This document shows, in pieces, positions 1 through 14,218 of a stretch of 64,000 nt of DNA (its first letter is position 1; each line of letters begins with the position of its first letter). A model generated the notes under the pieces. The model was given only the letters and a program-made list of their open reading frames with translations. It made no database searches and had not been told where the DNA came from. The DNA comes from Klebsiella variicola (lineage in GTDB: Bacteria > Pseudomonadota > Gammaproteobacteria > Enterobacterales > Enterobacteriaceae), in assembly GCF_000828055.2 (NCBI RefSeq), contig NZ_CP010523.2, positions 4,836,001-4,900,000 of the forward strand. The letters are read 5' to 3'. A program made the translations under genes and the position numbers.

Positions 1-2
1 CG

Positions 3-410
3 AAATCGCTGGGCAACACGCTGACGTTATCGGCCAGTGAAGAGGAGATCCACCGCGCGGTCAGCGCGATGTATACCGACCCGACGCACCTGAGAGTCAG
101 CGATCCGGGGCATGTCGACGGCAACGTGGTGTTCACCTATCTCGACGCTTTCCATAGCGATAAGGCGCTGGTGGCAGAGATGAAAGCCCACTATCAGCGC
201 GGCGGGCTGGGCGATCGCCAGTGTAAGAATGAACTGGAAACCTGCCTGCAGGCGCTACTGGCGCCAATCCGCGAACGCCGGGCTACCTATATTCAGGATA
301 AAGGGATGCTGCTTGAGCTGCTGCGTCAGGGCAGCGAACGCGCCCACCAGCTCACGCAGCAGACGCTGCATGAAGTGAAGCGCGGGCTGGGGCTGCCGGT
401 GCTGTTCTGA
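3..410 (+). CDS. trpS: Tryptophan--tRNA ligase, C-terminal part (cut by window start)
   Basis: The reading frame is open from the window edge, and the visible 135 residues begin with K-S-L-G-N, the tail of the class I synthetase KMSKS loop that closes over ATP. What follows (M-Y-T-D-P-T-H-L-R, then an alpha-helical C-terminus ending G-L-G-L-P-V-L-F) fits the anticodon-binding domain of bacterial TrpRS. The KSLGN form differs from the KMSKSDDN loop of the usual E. coli TrpS, so this is probably the second TrpRS lineage found in some enterobacteria. The enzyme charges tRNA-Trp in the cytoplasm. The start and Rossmann fold lie outside the window. It could be any class I synthetase on the loop alone, but the C-terminal pattern favours TrpRS. 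Confidence 0.8.
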   Translation, partial: KSLGNTLTLSASEEEIHRAVSAMYTDPTHLRVSDPGHVDGNVVFTYLDAFHSDKALVAEMKAHYQRGGLGDRQCKNELETCLQALLAPIRERRATYIQDKGMLLELLRQGSERAHQLTQQTLHEVKRGLGLPVLF

Positions 411-424
411 GTTTCAGAGCCCTT

Positions 425-454
425 CCCCGGTCGCGCTACGCTTACCGGGGCTAC
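425..454. repeat. REP palindrome between trpS and dosC
   Basis: An imperfect inverted repeat of the form CCCCGG-tcgcgctacgctta-CCGGGG followed by CTAC is the enterobacterial REP core seen again at 8417-8446 and 32866-32895. It sits between the convergent trpS and dosC genes, where REPs usually stabilise transcript 3' ends. Confidence 0.75.
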
Positions 455-458
455 GGTT

Positions 459-1853
459 TTATCCCCCGCCTTTGTGCATCTTCACGCAGTTGCGCCCCTC
501 GCGCTTGGCGGCATACAGCGCGTTATCGGCGTCGCGCAGCAGCAGGTTGTAATCGGGGTGACCGGTGTGGGCGGCAAAGCCAATGCTGGCGGTGATGGGG
601 ATCTGCGTGTCGCCGCCAACGTTAAACGCCAGCTGGCCAATCTTTTTGCGCAGACGTTCAAGGAGAGGGGAAGCCTCTGCCGCACGGGTCTCCACCAGCA
701 CCAGCAGAAACTCCTCGCCGCCGTAGCGGAAGAGATAGTCGCTGGAGCGAATATTATCGCTGAGCAGATCGGCTACGTGCTTAATGGCGCGGTCGCCGAC
801 CATATGGCCCCATTTGTCATTGATCTCTTTAAAGAAATCAATATCGATAATCGCTACCGTCAGCGGCAGGTCATACTCAATCGCCAGGGTGACTTCATGC
901 TTGAGCACCACCGGCAGATAGCGACGGTTAAGCAGGTTGGTCAGTGCGTCTTTGCCATTTTGCATCTGCGACAGACTACTGAATAACACTCCCAGCTGGC
1001 TGCTGATGTGCTGGCAATGGATATGGATCTTTTGCAGCAGGCTCTGAGTATTTTTATAACCAGCATCCTGTTCCGCGGTACGCCATTCGGTAATCAACGC
1101 ATCCACCTGACCGATCAACTCAGTAATCTCCCCCATCTGCGGATTGTGGTTAAAATAGCGAACGCATTTATGGCGAAACCACAAACCAAATTCGGATTCA
1201 GATAATAACGTTGCGTTAAGGTCCGTCCTGTTCTCACTGACGATATTAAAAATCGCACTATTTTCCCAACCCGAAAGCGATGCCTGCTGCTTGCCATACT
1301 CCATCGGGACGTTATCCATCAGGCTGTACAGACGAAAAGCTTCTTCATTTTTGGTAGCCCGATAATGCGACAGCGTATAGGCGTGACACATCATCTCCAC
1401 CGCCATATTCATCGCCATGATCGCGTAATGGATAGCCGCTATCCCTGTGTCCCGCGCGACCTGGCTGTCACGAATCGCCTCCACCAGCCCGGATTTTATC
1501 TGCCGCGCGCCGCGCAGCACCGCCTCTGCCGGGATGCCAATCCGCGAATGAATGCTGCCGATCTGATACTGGCGCTCCGCAAGAGCCTGAAGATCCTCTT
1601 TTTCACAGGTCAGGATCTGCTGTACCCATCCCGCCAGAGAGCGGCTCAGACGTTCCTCAACCAGCTCATAAGAGAGGTGCCTGGCGATATCCGGATCCTG
1701 AAAAATAAAATCGTAAAAGCGGGTCGCTAACATCGACGATCGCTCATCGGCCATTTTTTTAAGTAATGCACGGACGTCCGGCGTCAGGCTGTCATACAGC
1801 GGTAGCCATTCCTTAAAAATCACGGCGATATATTTTTGGCTTTCTTCATTCAT
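459..1853 (-). CDS. dosC: Heme-globin-coupled diguanylate cyclase DosC
   Basis: This 464-residue protein makes cyclic di-GMP from two GTP in response to oxygen bound at heme. Residues 1-165 form a globin-coupled sensor with a likely proximal His102 (G-S-I-H-S-R-I-G) and a distal-pocket Tyr47 (R-F-Y-D-F). A middle helical domain follows, then a GGDEF domain with an intact R-Y-G-G-E-E-F active site. R-S-S-D just upstream matches the RxxD product-inhibition site. Length and domain order match E. coli DosC (YddV, 460 residues). In E. coli it is paired with the phosphodiesterase DosP, but no dosP is adjacent here: the neighbours are trpS (convergent) and the yhiI operon (divergent). The start at 1853 places the globin domain at the very N-terminus as in the family. 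Confidence 0.87.
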   Translation of the reverse strand: MNEESQKYIAVIFKEWLPLYDSLTPDVRALLKKMADERSSMLATRFYDFIFQDPDIARHLSYELVEERLSRSLAGWVQQILTCEKEDLQALAERQYQIGSIHSRIGIPAEAVLRGARQIKSGLVEAIRDSQVARDTGIAAIHYAIMAMNMAVEMMCHAYTLSHYRATKNEEAFRLYSLMDNVPMEYGKQQASLSGWENSAIFNIVSENRTDLNATLLSESEFGLWFRHKCVRYFNHNPQMGEITELIGQVDALITEWRTAEQDAGYKNTQSLLQKIHIHCQHISSQLGVLFSSLSQMQNGKDALTNLLNRRYLPVVLKHEVTLAIEYDLPLTVAIIDIDFFKEINDKWGHMVGDRAIKHVADLLSDNIRSSDYLFRYGGEEFLLVLVETRAAEASPLLERLRKKIGQLAFNVGGDTQIPITASIGFAAHTGHPDYNLLLRDADNALYAAKREGRNCVKMHKGGG

Positions 1854-2256
1854 GAAATTAAAGCACTCGTCGGATGTTTCTCAATGCCAGGAGCGGAATC
1901 ATATCGTAGTTACCGGGGGGCAACCAGATAACAAAACAGGCGCCCTGTTTTCGCGGTTTTATCCTGACGGTTGGTATTTCTGTTAACGCACCGACAAGAC
2001 CATGCACTTCGTATGGACAACATCGCCACGAATGTTACTATCGCGATGACGGTAGCTCTCACTATGCGTGTTTCATTAAGGCCTGGATCGCTGATGATGA
2101 CCACATAAGTAGCACAGCGATCGGCTGCGCATCGACGCGGCAGAGCGCGGCGTCAGCGGCCTTTACCCCCACCTTTTCGTCCCTCGCAAGGAGGACGCTC
2201 CGCTCGGCGGAGGAAACACGCGCACCACTCAGCAAAGGGAATCAAGCGAGTCGCGT
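1854..2256. other. Intergenic region between divergent dosC and yhiI
   Basis: About 400 bases without a convincing gene. It should hold promoters for dosC (leftward) and the yhiI operon (rightward). I see GC-rich imperfect inverted repeats around 2115-2220 but no operator I can name. The only open frame (1910-2104, minus) has no family signature. Confidence 0.5.
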
Positions 2257-3324
2257 ATGGACAAAATAAAGAAACGTTGGGCAGGGTATCTTGTCGGCTT
2301 ACTGGTGGTGCTCGCCGCCGCCGCATGGTGGCTGCTGCGCCCGCCAGGTCTCCCGGACGGTTTTGCCAGTAGCAACGGCCGAATCGAAGCCACCGAAGTC
2401 GATATTGCCAGTAAAATCGCCGGGCGTATCGACACGATTTTGGTCAAAGAGGGCCAGTTTGTGCGTCAGGGAGAAGTCCTCGCGAGGATGGATACTCGCG
2501 TACTGAACGAGCAGCGTCTTGAAGCCGCCGCACAAATCAAGGAGGCGGAAAGCGCGGTGCTCGCCGCCAGAGCCTTGCTCGATCAGCGGCAGAGTGAAAT
2601 GCGCGCCAGCGAAGCAGTGGTGAAGCAGCGCCAGGCGGAGCTGGATTCCTCGGCGAAACGCCATGTCCGCTCGAATGCCCTGTCGCAGCGCGGCGCCGTC
2701 TCCGCCCAGCAGCTGGATGACGACCGCGCGGCAGCAGAGAGTGCCCGCGCGGCGCTGGAATCGGCAAAAGCCCAGGTCTCTGCCGCCCGCGCCGCCATCG
2801 AAGCTGCCCGCACCAGCATTATTCAGGCGCAAACCCGCGTCGAAGCCGCCCAGGCGACCGAACGGCGGATCCTTGCCGATATTGACGATAGCGAGCTGAA
2901 AGCACCCCGTGATGGCCGCATTCAGTATCGCGTCGCTGAGCCAGGCGAAGTCCTGGCCGCCGGTGGCCGGGTGCTGAATATGGTCGATCTCGCCGATGTC
3001 TATATGACCTTCTTTCTGCCAACCGAACAGGCTGGCCTGCTGGCGCTCGGCAGCGAAGCGCGCTTGATCCTTGATGCCGCGCCGGATCTGGTGATCCCGG
3101 CCAACATCAGCTTTGTCGCCAGCGTCGCCCAGTTCACGCCGAAAACGGTAGAAACCAGCGACGAGCGCCTTAAGCTGATGTTCCGCGTCAAAGCGCGCAT
3201 CCCGCCGGAGCTGCTGGCGCAGCATCTGGAATATGTCAAAACCGGCCTGCCCGGCATGGCTTACGTGCGGGTGGATAAACAACAACCCTGGCCTGAGGCG
3301 CTAACGGTGAGGTTGCCGCAATGA
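2257..3324 (+). CDS. yhiI: YhiI, HlyD-family membrane fusion protein
   Basis: A 355-residue periplasmic adaptor anchored by one N-terminal membrane segment (residues about 9-27, ending W-W-L-L-R-P-P). A lipoyl half-motif ([19 protein letters not shown]) follows, then a long Ala/Gln/Arg-rich coiled-coil hairpin (about 85-220), the second lipoyl half (L-K-A-P-R-D-G-R-I) and a beta-barrel domain. This is the HlyD/MacA architecture, and sequence and length agree closely with E. coli YhiI. Its stop overlaps the rbbA start by four bases, so adaptor, ATPase-permease and permease form one exporter operon. The Shine-Dalgarno is weak, but this ATG matches the family N-terminus. The transported substrate is not known. 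Confidence 0.9.
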   Translation: MDKIKKRWAGYLVGLLVVLAAAAWWLLRPPGLPDGFASSNGRIEATEVDIASKIAGRIDTILVKEGQFVRQGEVLARMDTRVLNEQRLEAAAQIKEAESAVLAARALLDQRQSEMRASEAVVKQRQAELDSSAKRHVRSNALSQRGAVSAQQLDDDRAAAESARAALESAKAQVSAARAAIEAARTSIIQAQTRVEAAQATERRILADIDDSELKAPRDGRIQYRVAEPGEVLAAGGRVLNMVDLADVYMTFFLPTEQAGLLALGSEARLILDAAPDLVIPANISFVASVAQFTPKTVETSDERLKLMFRVKARIPPELLAQHLEYVKTGLPGMAYVRVDKQQPWPEALTVRLPQ

Positions 3325-6080
3325 AACTGACGCCGCAGGATACCTCGCCCCCCGTCGCCCTGCTGGAAAACGTTGGCCAGCAGTATGGCGCCACCATCGC
3401 GCTGCGGGATATCAGCCTGGCGATCCCGGCACGGCGTATGGTTGGTCTGATTGGCCCGGACGGCGTCGGCAAATCGAGCCTGCTCTCGCTGATCGCCGGG
3501 GCGCGGGCCATTGGACAGGGTAACGTGATGGTGCTTGGCGGCGATATGCGTGATGTGCATCACCGCCGCGACGTGTGCCCGAAAATCGCGTGGATGCCAC
3601 AGGGGCTGGGGAAAAACCTCTATCACACCCTCTCGGTGTATGAAAACGTCGACTTCTTCGCCCGCCTGTTTGGTCACGATAAAGCAGAGCGCGAACTGCG
3701 TATCAACGAGCTGCTGCAGAGCACCGGGCTGGCGCCGTTTCGCGATCGCCCCGCCGGAAAACTCTCCGGTGGGATGAAGCAAAAGCTCGGCCTGTGCTGC
3801 GCGCTGATCCATGACCCTCAATTACTGATCCTCGATGAACCGACCACCGGCGTCGACCCGCTTTCCCGGGCGCAGTTCTGGGAGCTTATCGACAGTATTC
3901 GCCAGCGCCAGCCGGAGATGAGCGTGCTGGTGGCTACCGCCTACATGGAAGAGGCCGAGCGCTTTGACTGGCTGGTGGCGATGAATGCCGGCGAGGTGCT
4001 GGCGACCGGCAGCGCCGCGGAGCTCAAAGCCCAGACCGGCAGCCAGACCCTGGAGCAGGCGTTTATCGCCCTGCTACCTGAAGCGCAACGTCAGGCGCAT
4101 AAGGCGGTAATCATCCCGCCGCGCGACGACCGTGAGGAAGAGATCGCTATCGAAGCGCGCGGCCTGACCATGCGCTTCGGCAACTTTGTTGCCGTCGACC
4201 ACGTTAACTTTCGCATCGCCCGCGGCGAAATCTTTGGCTTCCTTGGATCTAACGGCTGCGGCAAATCCACCACCATGAAGATGCTCACCGGCCTGCTGCC
4301 CGCCAGCGAAGGTGAAGCCTGGCTGTTCGGCCAGCCGGTCGACCCGAAGGATATCGCCACCCGCCAGCGGGTGGGCTATATGTCACAGGCCTTTTCGCTC
4401 TATAGCGAACTGAGCGTTCGGCAAAACCTCGAGCTGCACGCCCGCCTGTTTCATATCCCGGACGACGAAATAGCCCACCGGGTCGCTGAGATGAGCGAGC
4501 GCTTTATGCTGACCGAGGTTAAAGACGCGCTTCCCGCCGATCTGCCGCTGGGGATCCGTCAGCGCCTGTCGTTAGCGGTGGCGGTCATCCACCGCCCGGA
4601 GATGCTGATCCTCGATGAGCCGACCTCCGGCGTCGACCCGGTGGCGCGCGATATGTTCTGGCAGCTGATGGTAGACCTGGCGCGCCAGGATCGCGTTACT
4701 ATATTTATCTCCACCCACTTTATGAATGAGGCGGAACGCTGCGATCGCATCTCGCTGATGCACGCCGGCAAGGTGCTGGCCAGCGATACGCCGCAGGCGC
4801 TGGTTGAGCAACGTGGCTCAGCCAGCCTCGAAGAGGCGTTTATCGCCTGGCTGCAGGAAGCGGCGGATGCCGCACAACCGACCGTTTCTGTCTCTACCAC
4901 GCCCGCACCGCCTGCTGTCGTATCACACCAGCAGAACGCGTCCCCACGCCAGTCATTCAGCCTGCGCCGCCTGTTTAGCTACAGCCGCCGCGAGGCGCTG
5001 GAGCTGCGCCGCGATCCGGTGCGATCGACGCTGGCGCTGCTGGGGACGGTGATCCTGATGTTTATCATGGGTTATGGGATCAGCATGGACGTTGAGGATC
5101 TGCGCTTTGCCGTCCTCGACCGCGACCAAACCCTCAGCAGCCAGGGCTGGTCGCAGAACATAGCCGGTTCACGCTACTTTATCGAGCAGGCGCCACTGCA
5201 CAGCTATGACGAACTGGACCGCCGGATGCGTGACGGCGAACTGGCGGTGGCAATAGAGATCCCGCCGAACTTTGGTCGCGATATCGCCCGCGGCACACCG
5301 GTGCAAATCGGCGTCTGGGTGGACGGCGCGATGCCCAACCGCGCGGAAACCGTGCGCGGTTACGTGCAGGCGATGCATCTCGCCTGGCTGCAGGAGATGG
5401 CCGGCCGCCAGAGCAGCCCACAGCGCGATACCTCGCTCATCTCCATCGAGACCCGCTATCGCTATAATCCGGACGTGAAGAGCCTGCCGGCCATCGTCCC
5501 GGCGGTGATCCCGCTGCTGCTGATGATGATCCCGGCGATGCTCAGCGCCCTGAGCGTAGTCCGTGAGAAAGAGCTCGGATCGATTATCAACTTGTACGTG
5601 ACGCCAACCACCCGCAGTGAATTTCTGCTCGGCAAGCAGCTGCCTTACATCGTACTGGGGATGTTTAACTTCTTCCTGCTGTGCGCGCTGTCGGTCTTTG
5701 TCTTTGGCGTCGCGCATAAGGGCAGCTTTCTGACGCTGACCCTGGCGGCGCTGCTGTATGTCACCATCGCCACCGGTCTGGGGCTGCTGATCTCAACCTT
5801 TATGAAGAGCCAAATCGCCGCCATCTTCGGTACCGCGATCATTACGCTGATCCCGGCAACCCAGTTCTCCGGGATGATCGATCCGGTGGCGTCGCTGGAA
5901 GGGCCCGGGCGCTGGATCGGGCAAATTTATCCGACCAGCCACTTCCTGACTATCGCTCGCGGCACCTTCTCCAAAGCGCTGAATCTCAGCGATTTGTGGG
6001 GCTCGTTCATTCCGCTATTGCTTGCGGTGCCGCTGGTGCTCGGGCTGAGCGTGCTGCTGCTGAAGAAACAGGAGGAATGA
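3321..6080 (+). CDS. rbbA: RbbA, ribosome-associated ATPase / ABC transporter fusion
   Basis: A 919-residue protein with two ABC ATPase domains followed by an ABC-2 type permease. Domain 1 has Walker [10 protein letters not shown], signature L-S-G-G-M-K-Q-K and Walker [10 protein letters not shown]. Domain 2 has G-S-N-G-C-G-K-S-T, a degenerate signature L-P-L-G-I-R-Q-R-L and L-I-L-D-E-P-T-S. After a Pro/Ala/Thr linker (about 520-545), the membrane part (about 560-919) shows one early and several late hydrophobic helices. E. coli RbbA has the same layout and is reported to bind ribosomes and stimulate elongation by its ATPase activity. The operon context with an adaptor and a second permease suggests an export role as well. 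It overlaps yhiI and yhhJ by four bases each. Confidence 0.92.
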   Translation: MKLTPQDTSPPVALLENVGQQYGATIALRDISLAIPARRMVGLIGPDGVGKSSLLSLIAGARAIGQGNVMVLGGDMRDVHHRRDVCPKIAWMPQGLGKNLYHTLSVYENVDFFARLFGHDKAERELRINELLQSTGLAPFRDRPAGKLSGGMKQKLGLCCALIHDPQLLILDEPTTGVDPLSRAQFWELIDSIRQRQPEMSVLVATAYMEEAERFDWLVAMNAGEVLATGSAAELKAQTGSQTLEQAFIALLPEAQRQAHKAVIIPPRDDREEEIAIEARGLTMRFGNFVAVDHVNFRIARGEIFGFLGSNGCGKSTTMKMLTGLLPASEGEAWLFGQPVDPKDIATRQRVGYMSQAFSLYSELSVRQNLELHARLFHIPDDEIAHRVAEMSERFMLTEVKDALPADLPLGIRQRLSLAVAVIHRPEMLILDEPTSGVDPVARDMFWQLMVDLARQDRVTIFISTHFMNEAERCDRISLMHAGKVLASDTPQALVEQRGSASLEEAFIAWLQEAADAAQPTVSVSTTPAPPAVVSHQQNASPRQSFSLRRLFSYSRREALELRRDPVRSTLALLGTVILMFIMGYGISMDVEDLRFAVLDRDQTLSSQGWSQNIAGSRYFIEQAPLHSYDELDRRMRDGELAVAIEIPPNFGRDIARGTPVQIGVWVDGAMPNRAETVRGYVQAMHLAWLQEMAGRQSSPQRDTSLISIETRYRYNPDVKSLPAIVPAVIPLLLMMIPAMLSALSVVREKELGSIINLYVTPTTRSEFLLGKQLPYIVLGMFNFFLLCALSVFVFGVAHKGSFLTLTLAALLYVTIATGLGLLISTFMKSQIAAIFGTAIITLIPATQFSGMIDPVASLEGPGRWIGQIYPTSHFLTIARGTFSKALNLSDLWGSFIPLLLAVPLVLGLSVLLLKKQEE

Positions 6081-7204
6081 TGCGCGGATTACGCAATATT
6101 TATAATCTTGGCGTCAAAGAGCTGCGCAGCCTGCTCGGCGATAAAGCGATGCTGGCGCTGATCGTGTTTGCGTTTACCGTGTCGGTGTACTCCTCGGCCA
6201 CGGTGATGCCCGGTTCGCTGCACCTGGCGCCGATCGCGGTTGCTGATATGGATAAATCCCAGCTCTCTTCACGCATTATTAACGCTTTCTACCGTCCCTG
6301 GTTTCTCGAGCCGGAGCTGATCACCGCTGATGAGATGGACGCCGGGCTGGATGCCGGGCGCTACACTTTCGCCATCAACATCCCGCCTAACTTCCAGCGC
6401 GATGTGCTGGCCGGTCGGCAGCCGGAAATCCAGGTCAACGTCGACGCCACGCGCATGAGCCAGGCCTTTACCGGTAACGGCTATATCCAGAATATTATCA
6501 GTGGCGAAGTCAACAGCTTTGTCGCCCGTTATCGGGATAACAGCGTACTGCCGGTAGAGCTGGCGGTAAGGATGCGTTTTAACCCTAACCTTGAGCAGGA
6601 GCGCTTTGGCGCGGTGATGGCGATCATCAATAACATCACCATGCTGGCGATCGTCCTCACCGGTTCGGCGCTGATCCGCGAGCGGGAACATGGCACCATA
6701 GAGCACTTGTTGGTGATGCCAGTAACGCCGTTTGAAATCATGATGGCCAAGATCTGGTCGATGGGCCTGGTGGTGCTGGTGGTCTCCGGGTTGTCGCTGA
6801 TACTGATGGTGCAGGGGATTTTGCAGGTGCCCATTGAGGGGTCAATTCCCCTGTTTATGCTGGGGGTGGCGCTCAGCCTGTTCGCCACGACCTCAATCGG
6901 CATTTTTATGGGCACCCTCGCCCGCTCGATGCCGCAGCTGGGGCTGCTGATGATTCTGGTGCTGCTGCCGCTGCAGATGCTTTCCGGCGGATCCACGCCG
7001 CGGGAAAGTATGCCGCAGCTGGTACAGGATATTATGTTGACCATGCCGACCACCCACTTCGTCAGTCTGGCGCAGGCGATACTGTACCGTGGCGCCAGCT
7101 TTGCCATCGTCTGGCCGCAGTTCTTAACCTTGCTGGCTATCGGCGGGGTGTTCTTTACTATCGCGTTGCTGCGTTTTCGTAAGACTATTGGCGAGATGGC
7201 GTAA
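6077..7204 (+). CDS. yhhJ: YhhJ, ABC-2 type permease
   Basis: A 375-residue inner-membrane permease with one N-terminal helix, a large periplasmic domain (about 45-170) and five C-terminal helices, as usual for ABC-2 exporters. The [13 protein letters not shown] sequence is the typical ABC-2 motif before the last helices. I place the start at the ATG overlapping the rbbA stop (ATGATG, 6077 or 6080) with A-G-G-A-G just upstream. A longer open frame starting at 5996 lies inside rbbA and is not needed. It probably pairs with the RbbA membrane half and the YhiI adaptor as a complete exporter. Confidence 0.9.
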   Translation: MMRGLRNIYNLGVKELRSLLGDKAMLALIVFAFTVSVYSSATVMPGSLHLAPIAVADMDKSQLSSRIINAFYRPWFLEPELITADEMDAGLDAGRYTFAINIPPNFQRDVLAGRQPEIQVNVDATRMSQAFTGNGYIQNIISGEVNSFVARYRDNSVLPVELAVRMRFNPNLEQERFGAVMAIINNITMLAIVLTGSALIREREHGTIEHLLVMPVTPFEIMMAKIWSMGLVVLVVSGLSLILMVQGILQVPIEGSIPLFMLGVALSLFATTSIGIFMGTLARSMPQLGLLMILVLLPLQMLSGGSTPRESMPQLVQDIMLTMPTTHFVSLAQAILYRGASFAIVWPQFLTLLAIGGVFFTIALLRFRKTIGEMA

Positions 7205-7244
7205 GGGCTTAAGAAGGGCCGTCGACTTACGGCGGCCCAGGGAT

Positions 7245-7562
7245 TTATTTGTGGCGGTTCATAAAGCGACGTAAACCCCAGGTGAAGGCCATCGCCATAC
7301 TAAACAGGATAAACAATAAGACAATCCAGCTGATGGAGATGCGCAGCAGCGTGCCGGGGGTCATAAACGGCTGCAGATAAACGGTGAAGGACTGGGCGGG
7401 TGATTTCCCCAGCAGTTCATAAACGTTATCCATAAGCCATACGCCGACCCGGCAGAACAGCCAGATAATCGCTGGCCAGCAGAGCAGCACCAGAAAGGTA
7501 AAGCGCTCCTGAATGTAAGTGAAGAGCTGGCGCAGTGGCGACCAGTTAAGCAGGATTTTCAT
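7245..7562 (-). CDS. Small inner-membrane protein, unknown function
   Basis: I do not recognise a named family. The protein has two clear hydrophobic segments (F-L-V-L-L-C-W-P-A-I-I-W-L-F and I-S-W-I-V-L-L-F-I-L-F-S-M) and a short basic tail (R-R-F-M-N-R-H-K), so both ends are probably cytoplasmic. The frame extends upstream to 7640, but the hydrophobic-core N-terminus M-K-I-L-L-N-W fits a start at 7562 with a weak G-A-G upstream. Starts at 7574 or 7628/7640 cannot be excluded, the last having a G-rich stretch very close to its ATG. It is convergent with yhhJ. Confidence 0.55.
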   Translation of the reverse strand: MKILLNWSPLRQLFTYIQERFTFLVLLCWPAIIWLFCRVGVWLMDNVYELLGKSPAQSFTVYLQPFMTPGTLLRISISWIVLLFILFSMAMAFTWGLRRFMNRHK

Positions 7563-7885
7563 TTCTATTCTCATATTGCCAGCCGATAACCTGCATATGT
7601 CTCGCAAGGTATTTCGGGCAGCATCCATACAGGCAATCATCCCCCTTTGTATAACAAATTTTCCGCCATATAAACCAGATCAAGTTAACAAAGTGTTAAT
7701 GATGTAGCTCATTAAGACAAAAACAGGGAAGAAGCATACTGTTTGGCACAATACATCCGGGAGCGAAGTATTCAGTCACGGAAATATTTTTTCTGAATCG
7801 TAAGTGCGTTATTTTGCGGGAGGAAGAGGCAGCGCCATTATTTTACCGAGGCACAATAAAATGGCGCTGAAATAGAGAGATCATA

Positions 7886-8161
7886 TTAATCGTAACTACT
7901 AATAATTATTTTCCGACTTGCATCATCCGGTAAATTCACCGTCCGCGTGATCACGCCGCGAGCATTCGTCACGCTATTTTGCGAAGCAATAAGATAGGTA
8001 TTCTTTCCGCAACGCTGCTGAGGTTGTTTATTGACGATATCGGTACTGCAGGTTTCTGAAACCACCCGCCCGGAGAGCGTTAATGTGGCGGTATCAGCAG
8101 CAAACAGAGGTAAGCTTAGTCCATAAGCGAAAGCCAGAATCCCAATTAGCGGTTTTTTCAT
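7886..8161 (-). CDS. DUF2574 (YehE-like) small exported protein
   Basis: A 91-residue protein with a clear Sec signal peptide (K-K-P-L-I-G-I-L-A-F... cleaved after about L-F-A-A) and two cysteines (S-E-T-C-S and Q-R-C-G-K) that could form a disulfide in the periplasm. Size, signal and spacing of the cysteines resemble the YehE/DUF2574 family of enterobacteria, whose function is unknown. It stands alone between a small membrane protein gene and the rRNA operon terminator. No strong Shine-Dalgarno is visible before the ATG at 8161. Confidence 0.6.
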   Translation of the reverse strand: MKKPLIGILAFAYGLSLPLFAADTATLTLSGRVVSETCSTDIVNKQPQQRCGKNTYLIASQNSVTNARGVITRTVNLPDDASRKIIISSYD

Positions 8162-8354
8162 TGAATTTATAACCAGTTAACAGGATGAGAAATAAGCGAG
8201 TTGCTTTCTATTTTTCTCCCTCGGGAGAGATGATGCGTTGATTCATCACGCAGGGAATATAATCCATATTATTAGTAAGGACAATTGCAGGATAACCTAT
8301 TAATGTGATAGGTATTGCTGATGTTAACGAACCCGGCGGTCGGGCCGGATGTTT

Positions 8355-8446
8355 CCCCGGAGGCGGTGCTGCGCACCTTGTCCGGGCTACAGGTCGTGCA
8401 GGGCGGGTGCGAATCCGTAGCCCCGGTAAGCGCAGCGCCACCGGGG
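8355..8446. repeat. BIME: two facing REP palindromes
   Basis: REP units at about 8355-8390 and 8417-8446 (C-C-C-C-G-G ... C-C-G-G-G-G with G-T-A-G/C-T-A-C tails) lie in opposite orientation. They fall in the 360-base gap 8162-8521 between the DUF2574 gene and the end of the rRNA operon. Apart from the adjoining terminator I see nothing else in that gap. Confidence 0.7.
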
Positions 8447-8482
8447 AGACATACCGGCACGGTTGCCGGACCACTGAAACGC

Positions 8483-8512
8483 AAAAAGCCCATCCGGCAG
8501 GATGGGCTTTTT
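8483..8512 (-). terminator. rRNA operon terminator
   Basis: Perfect hairpin A-A-A-A-A-G-C-C-C-A-T-C-C / GGCA loop / G-G-A-T-G-G-G-C-T-T-T-T-T just after the 5S gene in transcription order. The T tracts make it usable in both directions. Confidence 0.9.
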
Positions 8513-8521
8513 ACTTGTTTG

Positions 8522-8641
8522 ATGCCTGGCAGTTCCCTACTCTCACATGGGGAGACCCCACACTACCATCGGCGCTACGGCGTTTCACTTCTGAGTTCGG
8601 CATGGGGTCAGGTGGGACCACCGCGCTAGTGCCGCCAGGCA
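8522..8641 (-). rRNA. rrf: 5S ribosomal RNA
   Basis: The 120-base reverse complement begins TGCCTGGCGGC and ends GCCAGGCAT, with the conserved internal ...CCCATGCCGAACTC... segment, agreeing closely with E. coli 5S. It is the last gene of the operon. Confidence 0.97.
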
Positions 8642-8689
8642 AATTCTTTGTGCTCGTCCTGTGTCTTTTGCGCTCATACTGCGTTGGCT

Positions 8690-8760
8690 GCTCTCGCGAG
8701 TGTCAGTCACATACTTATGTATGCTCCTTCCATCGCCTCGTTTGCCGCCTTGTCTCAGCG
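8690..8760. repeat. ERIC-like element in the 23S-5S spacer
   Basis: The spacer between 23S and 5S is 189 bases (8642-8830), roughly twice the E. coli spacer as I remember it. Its middle contains CAGTCACATACTTATG / TATGCTCC (8704-8727) and T-T-T-G-C-C-G-C-C-T-T (8741-8751). These strongly resemble the central core and right arm of the enterobacterial ERIC repeat. The element would be part of the pre-rRNA and could form a stem. Confidence 0.6.
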
Positions 8761-8830
8761 CAAAATCCTTCGGACTCTGAATCAGAGCTGAAAATCTTCT
8801 CTCAAATCGCCAAAACAGCTTCGGCGTTGT

Positions 8831-11734
<2,904 letters not shown>

Positions 11735-11839
11735 TCACAACCCGAAGATGTTTCGTAAAACACCATCGTGTCGCGAAAATTTGAGAGACTCGAACACACC
11801 ATTAAAGATGTGTCGTTTCAATTTTCAGCTTGATCCAGA

Positions 11840-11852
11840 TTTTTAAAGAGCA
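11840..11852 (-). promoter_or_regulatory. boxA antitermination element in the 16S-23S spacer
   Basis: The reverse complement reads TGCTCTTTAAAAA, the boxA core bound by NusB-S10 that keeps rRNA transcription processive, about 105 bases upstream of 23S as usual. Confidence 0.7.
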
Positions 11853-11925
11853 AATATCTCAAACGTCACCCGAAGATGAGTTTTGAGATACATCGGCACG
11901 CGTCTTTCACTCACGAACCAGCAAG

Positions 11926-12001
11926 TGGCGTCCCCTAGGGGATTCGAACCCCTGTTACCGCCGTGAAAGGGCGGTGTCCTGGGCCTCTAGACGAAGGGGA
12001 C
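11926..12001 (-). tRNA. gltT: tRNA-Glu (anticodon UUC) in the rRNA spacer
   Basis: The 76-base reverse complement begins GTCCCCTTCGTCTAGAGGC, carries the anticodon TTC in the loop C-C-C-T-T-T-C-A-C, has the TPsiC sequence GGTTCGAATCC and ends with an encoded CCA. A single tRNA-Glu in the spacer is one of the two standard enterobacterial spacer types. The exact copy name (gltT/U/V/W) cannot be assigned. Confidence 0.96.
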
Positions 12002-12086
12002 ACTGAAGTCTCAATCGCAAGACGCCTTGCTTCTTTACTTTCATCAGACAATCTGTGTGAGCACTACAAAGGCAGGTTCTTTAAGG

Positions 12087-13626
<1,540 letters not shown>

Positions 13627-13757
13627 AAGTTTGATGCTCGTGAATTAAACTTCGTAATGAATTACGCATGTTCACTCAGAGACTTGGTATTCATTTATTG
13701 TCCGAAGACATTAAGAATCCATGTCACTTTGAGTGCCCACACAGATTGTCTGATAAA

Positions 13758-13770
13758 TTGTTAAAGAGCA
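13758..13770 (-). promoter_or_regulatory. boxA of the rRNA leader
   Basis: The reverse complement TGCTCTTTAACAA matches the leader boxA of enterobacterial rrn operons, located between P2 and 16S. Confidence 0.85.
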
Positions 13771-13808
13771 GTTGCGACACGCTTTAGCGCTCTGTCGCGA
13801 GGTGGCGT

Positions 13809-13836
13809 ATATTACGCTTTCCTCTTTCAGAGTCAA
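13809..13836 (-). promoter_or_regulatory. rrn P2 promoter
   Basis: On the minus strand: -35 TTGACT (13836-13831), 16-base spacer, -10 TAATAT (13814-13809). Position and sequence correspond to E. coli rrn P2. Confidence 0.85.
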
Positions 13837-13918
13837 CCCTGAATTTCAGGATTTTTCTCTTCAACCGAACTGGCTGTTTGTGTGAAGTGATTCACATCTG
13901 CCGTGTCAGTGGGAGCGC

Positions 13919-13946
13919 ATTATAGGGAGTTCGCCGGAAGTAGCAA
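13919..13946 (-). promoter_or_regulatory. rrn P1 promoter with UP-like element
   Basis: On the minus strand: -35 TTGCTA (13946-13941), 16-base spacer, -10 TATAAT (13924-13919), then a GC-rich discriminator G-C-G-C-T-C-C-C typical of stringent control. An A/T-rich tract at about 13951-13975 is the expected UP element. The rest of 13950-14218 should carry Fis sites and the roxA promoter, which I cannot pinpoint. Confidence 0.85.
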
Positions 13947-14218
13947 GCGTTAAAATAGAAAAATCTTATCGACCGCTCATTATTTGAACTTTTCGCTTAT
14001 TCATCTTCTTACCATTCAAGGCGCCATCCCAGTGTTCATGCGGCCTGCAGCGCCGTTTACGCTAAGATCGTTTTTTGGCAAAAATGTGATTTTTCTCTCT
14101 TACCCAACGCCATTATCGCGCCGATGGTGAATTAAGCACCACTCTTGACCCACGACAAAGCGCCCACCTGGCCCCCGTTTCTATAATCAGGCCCGTTTCT
14201 TCTTACTGGTAATAATCG

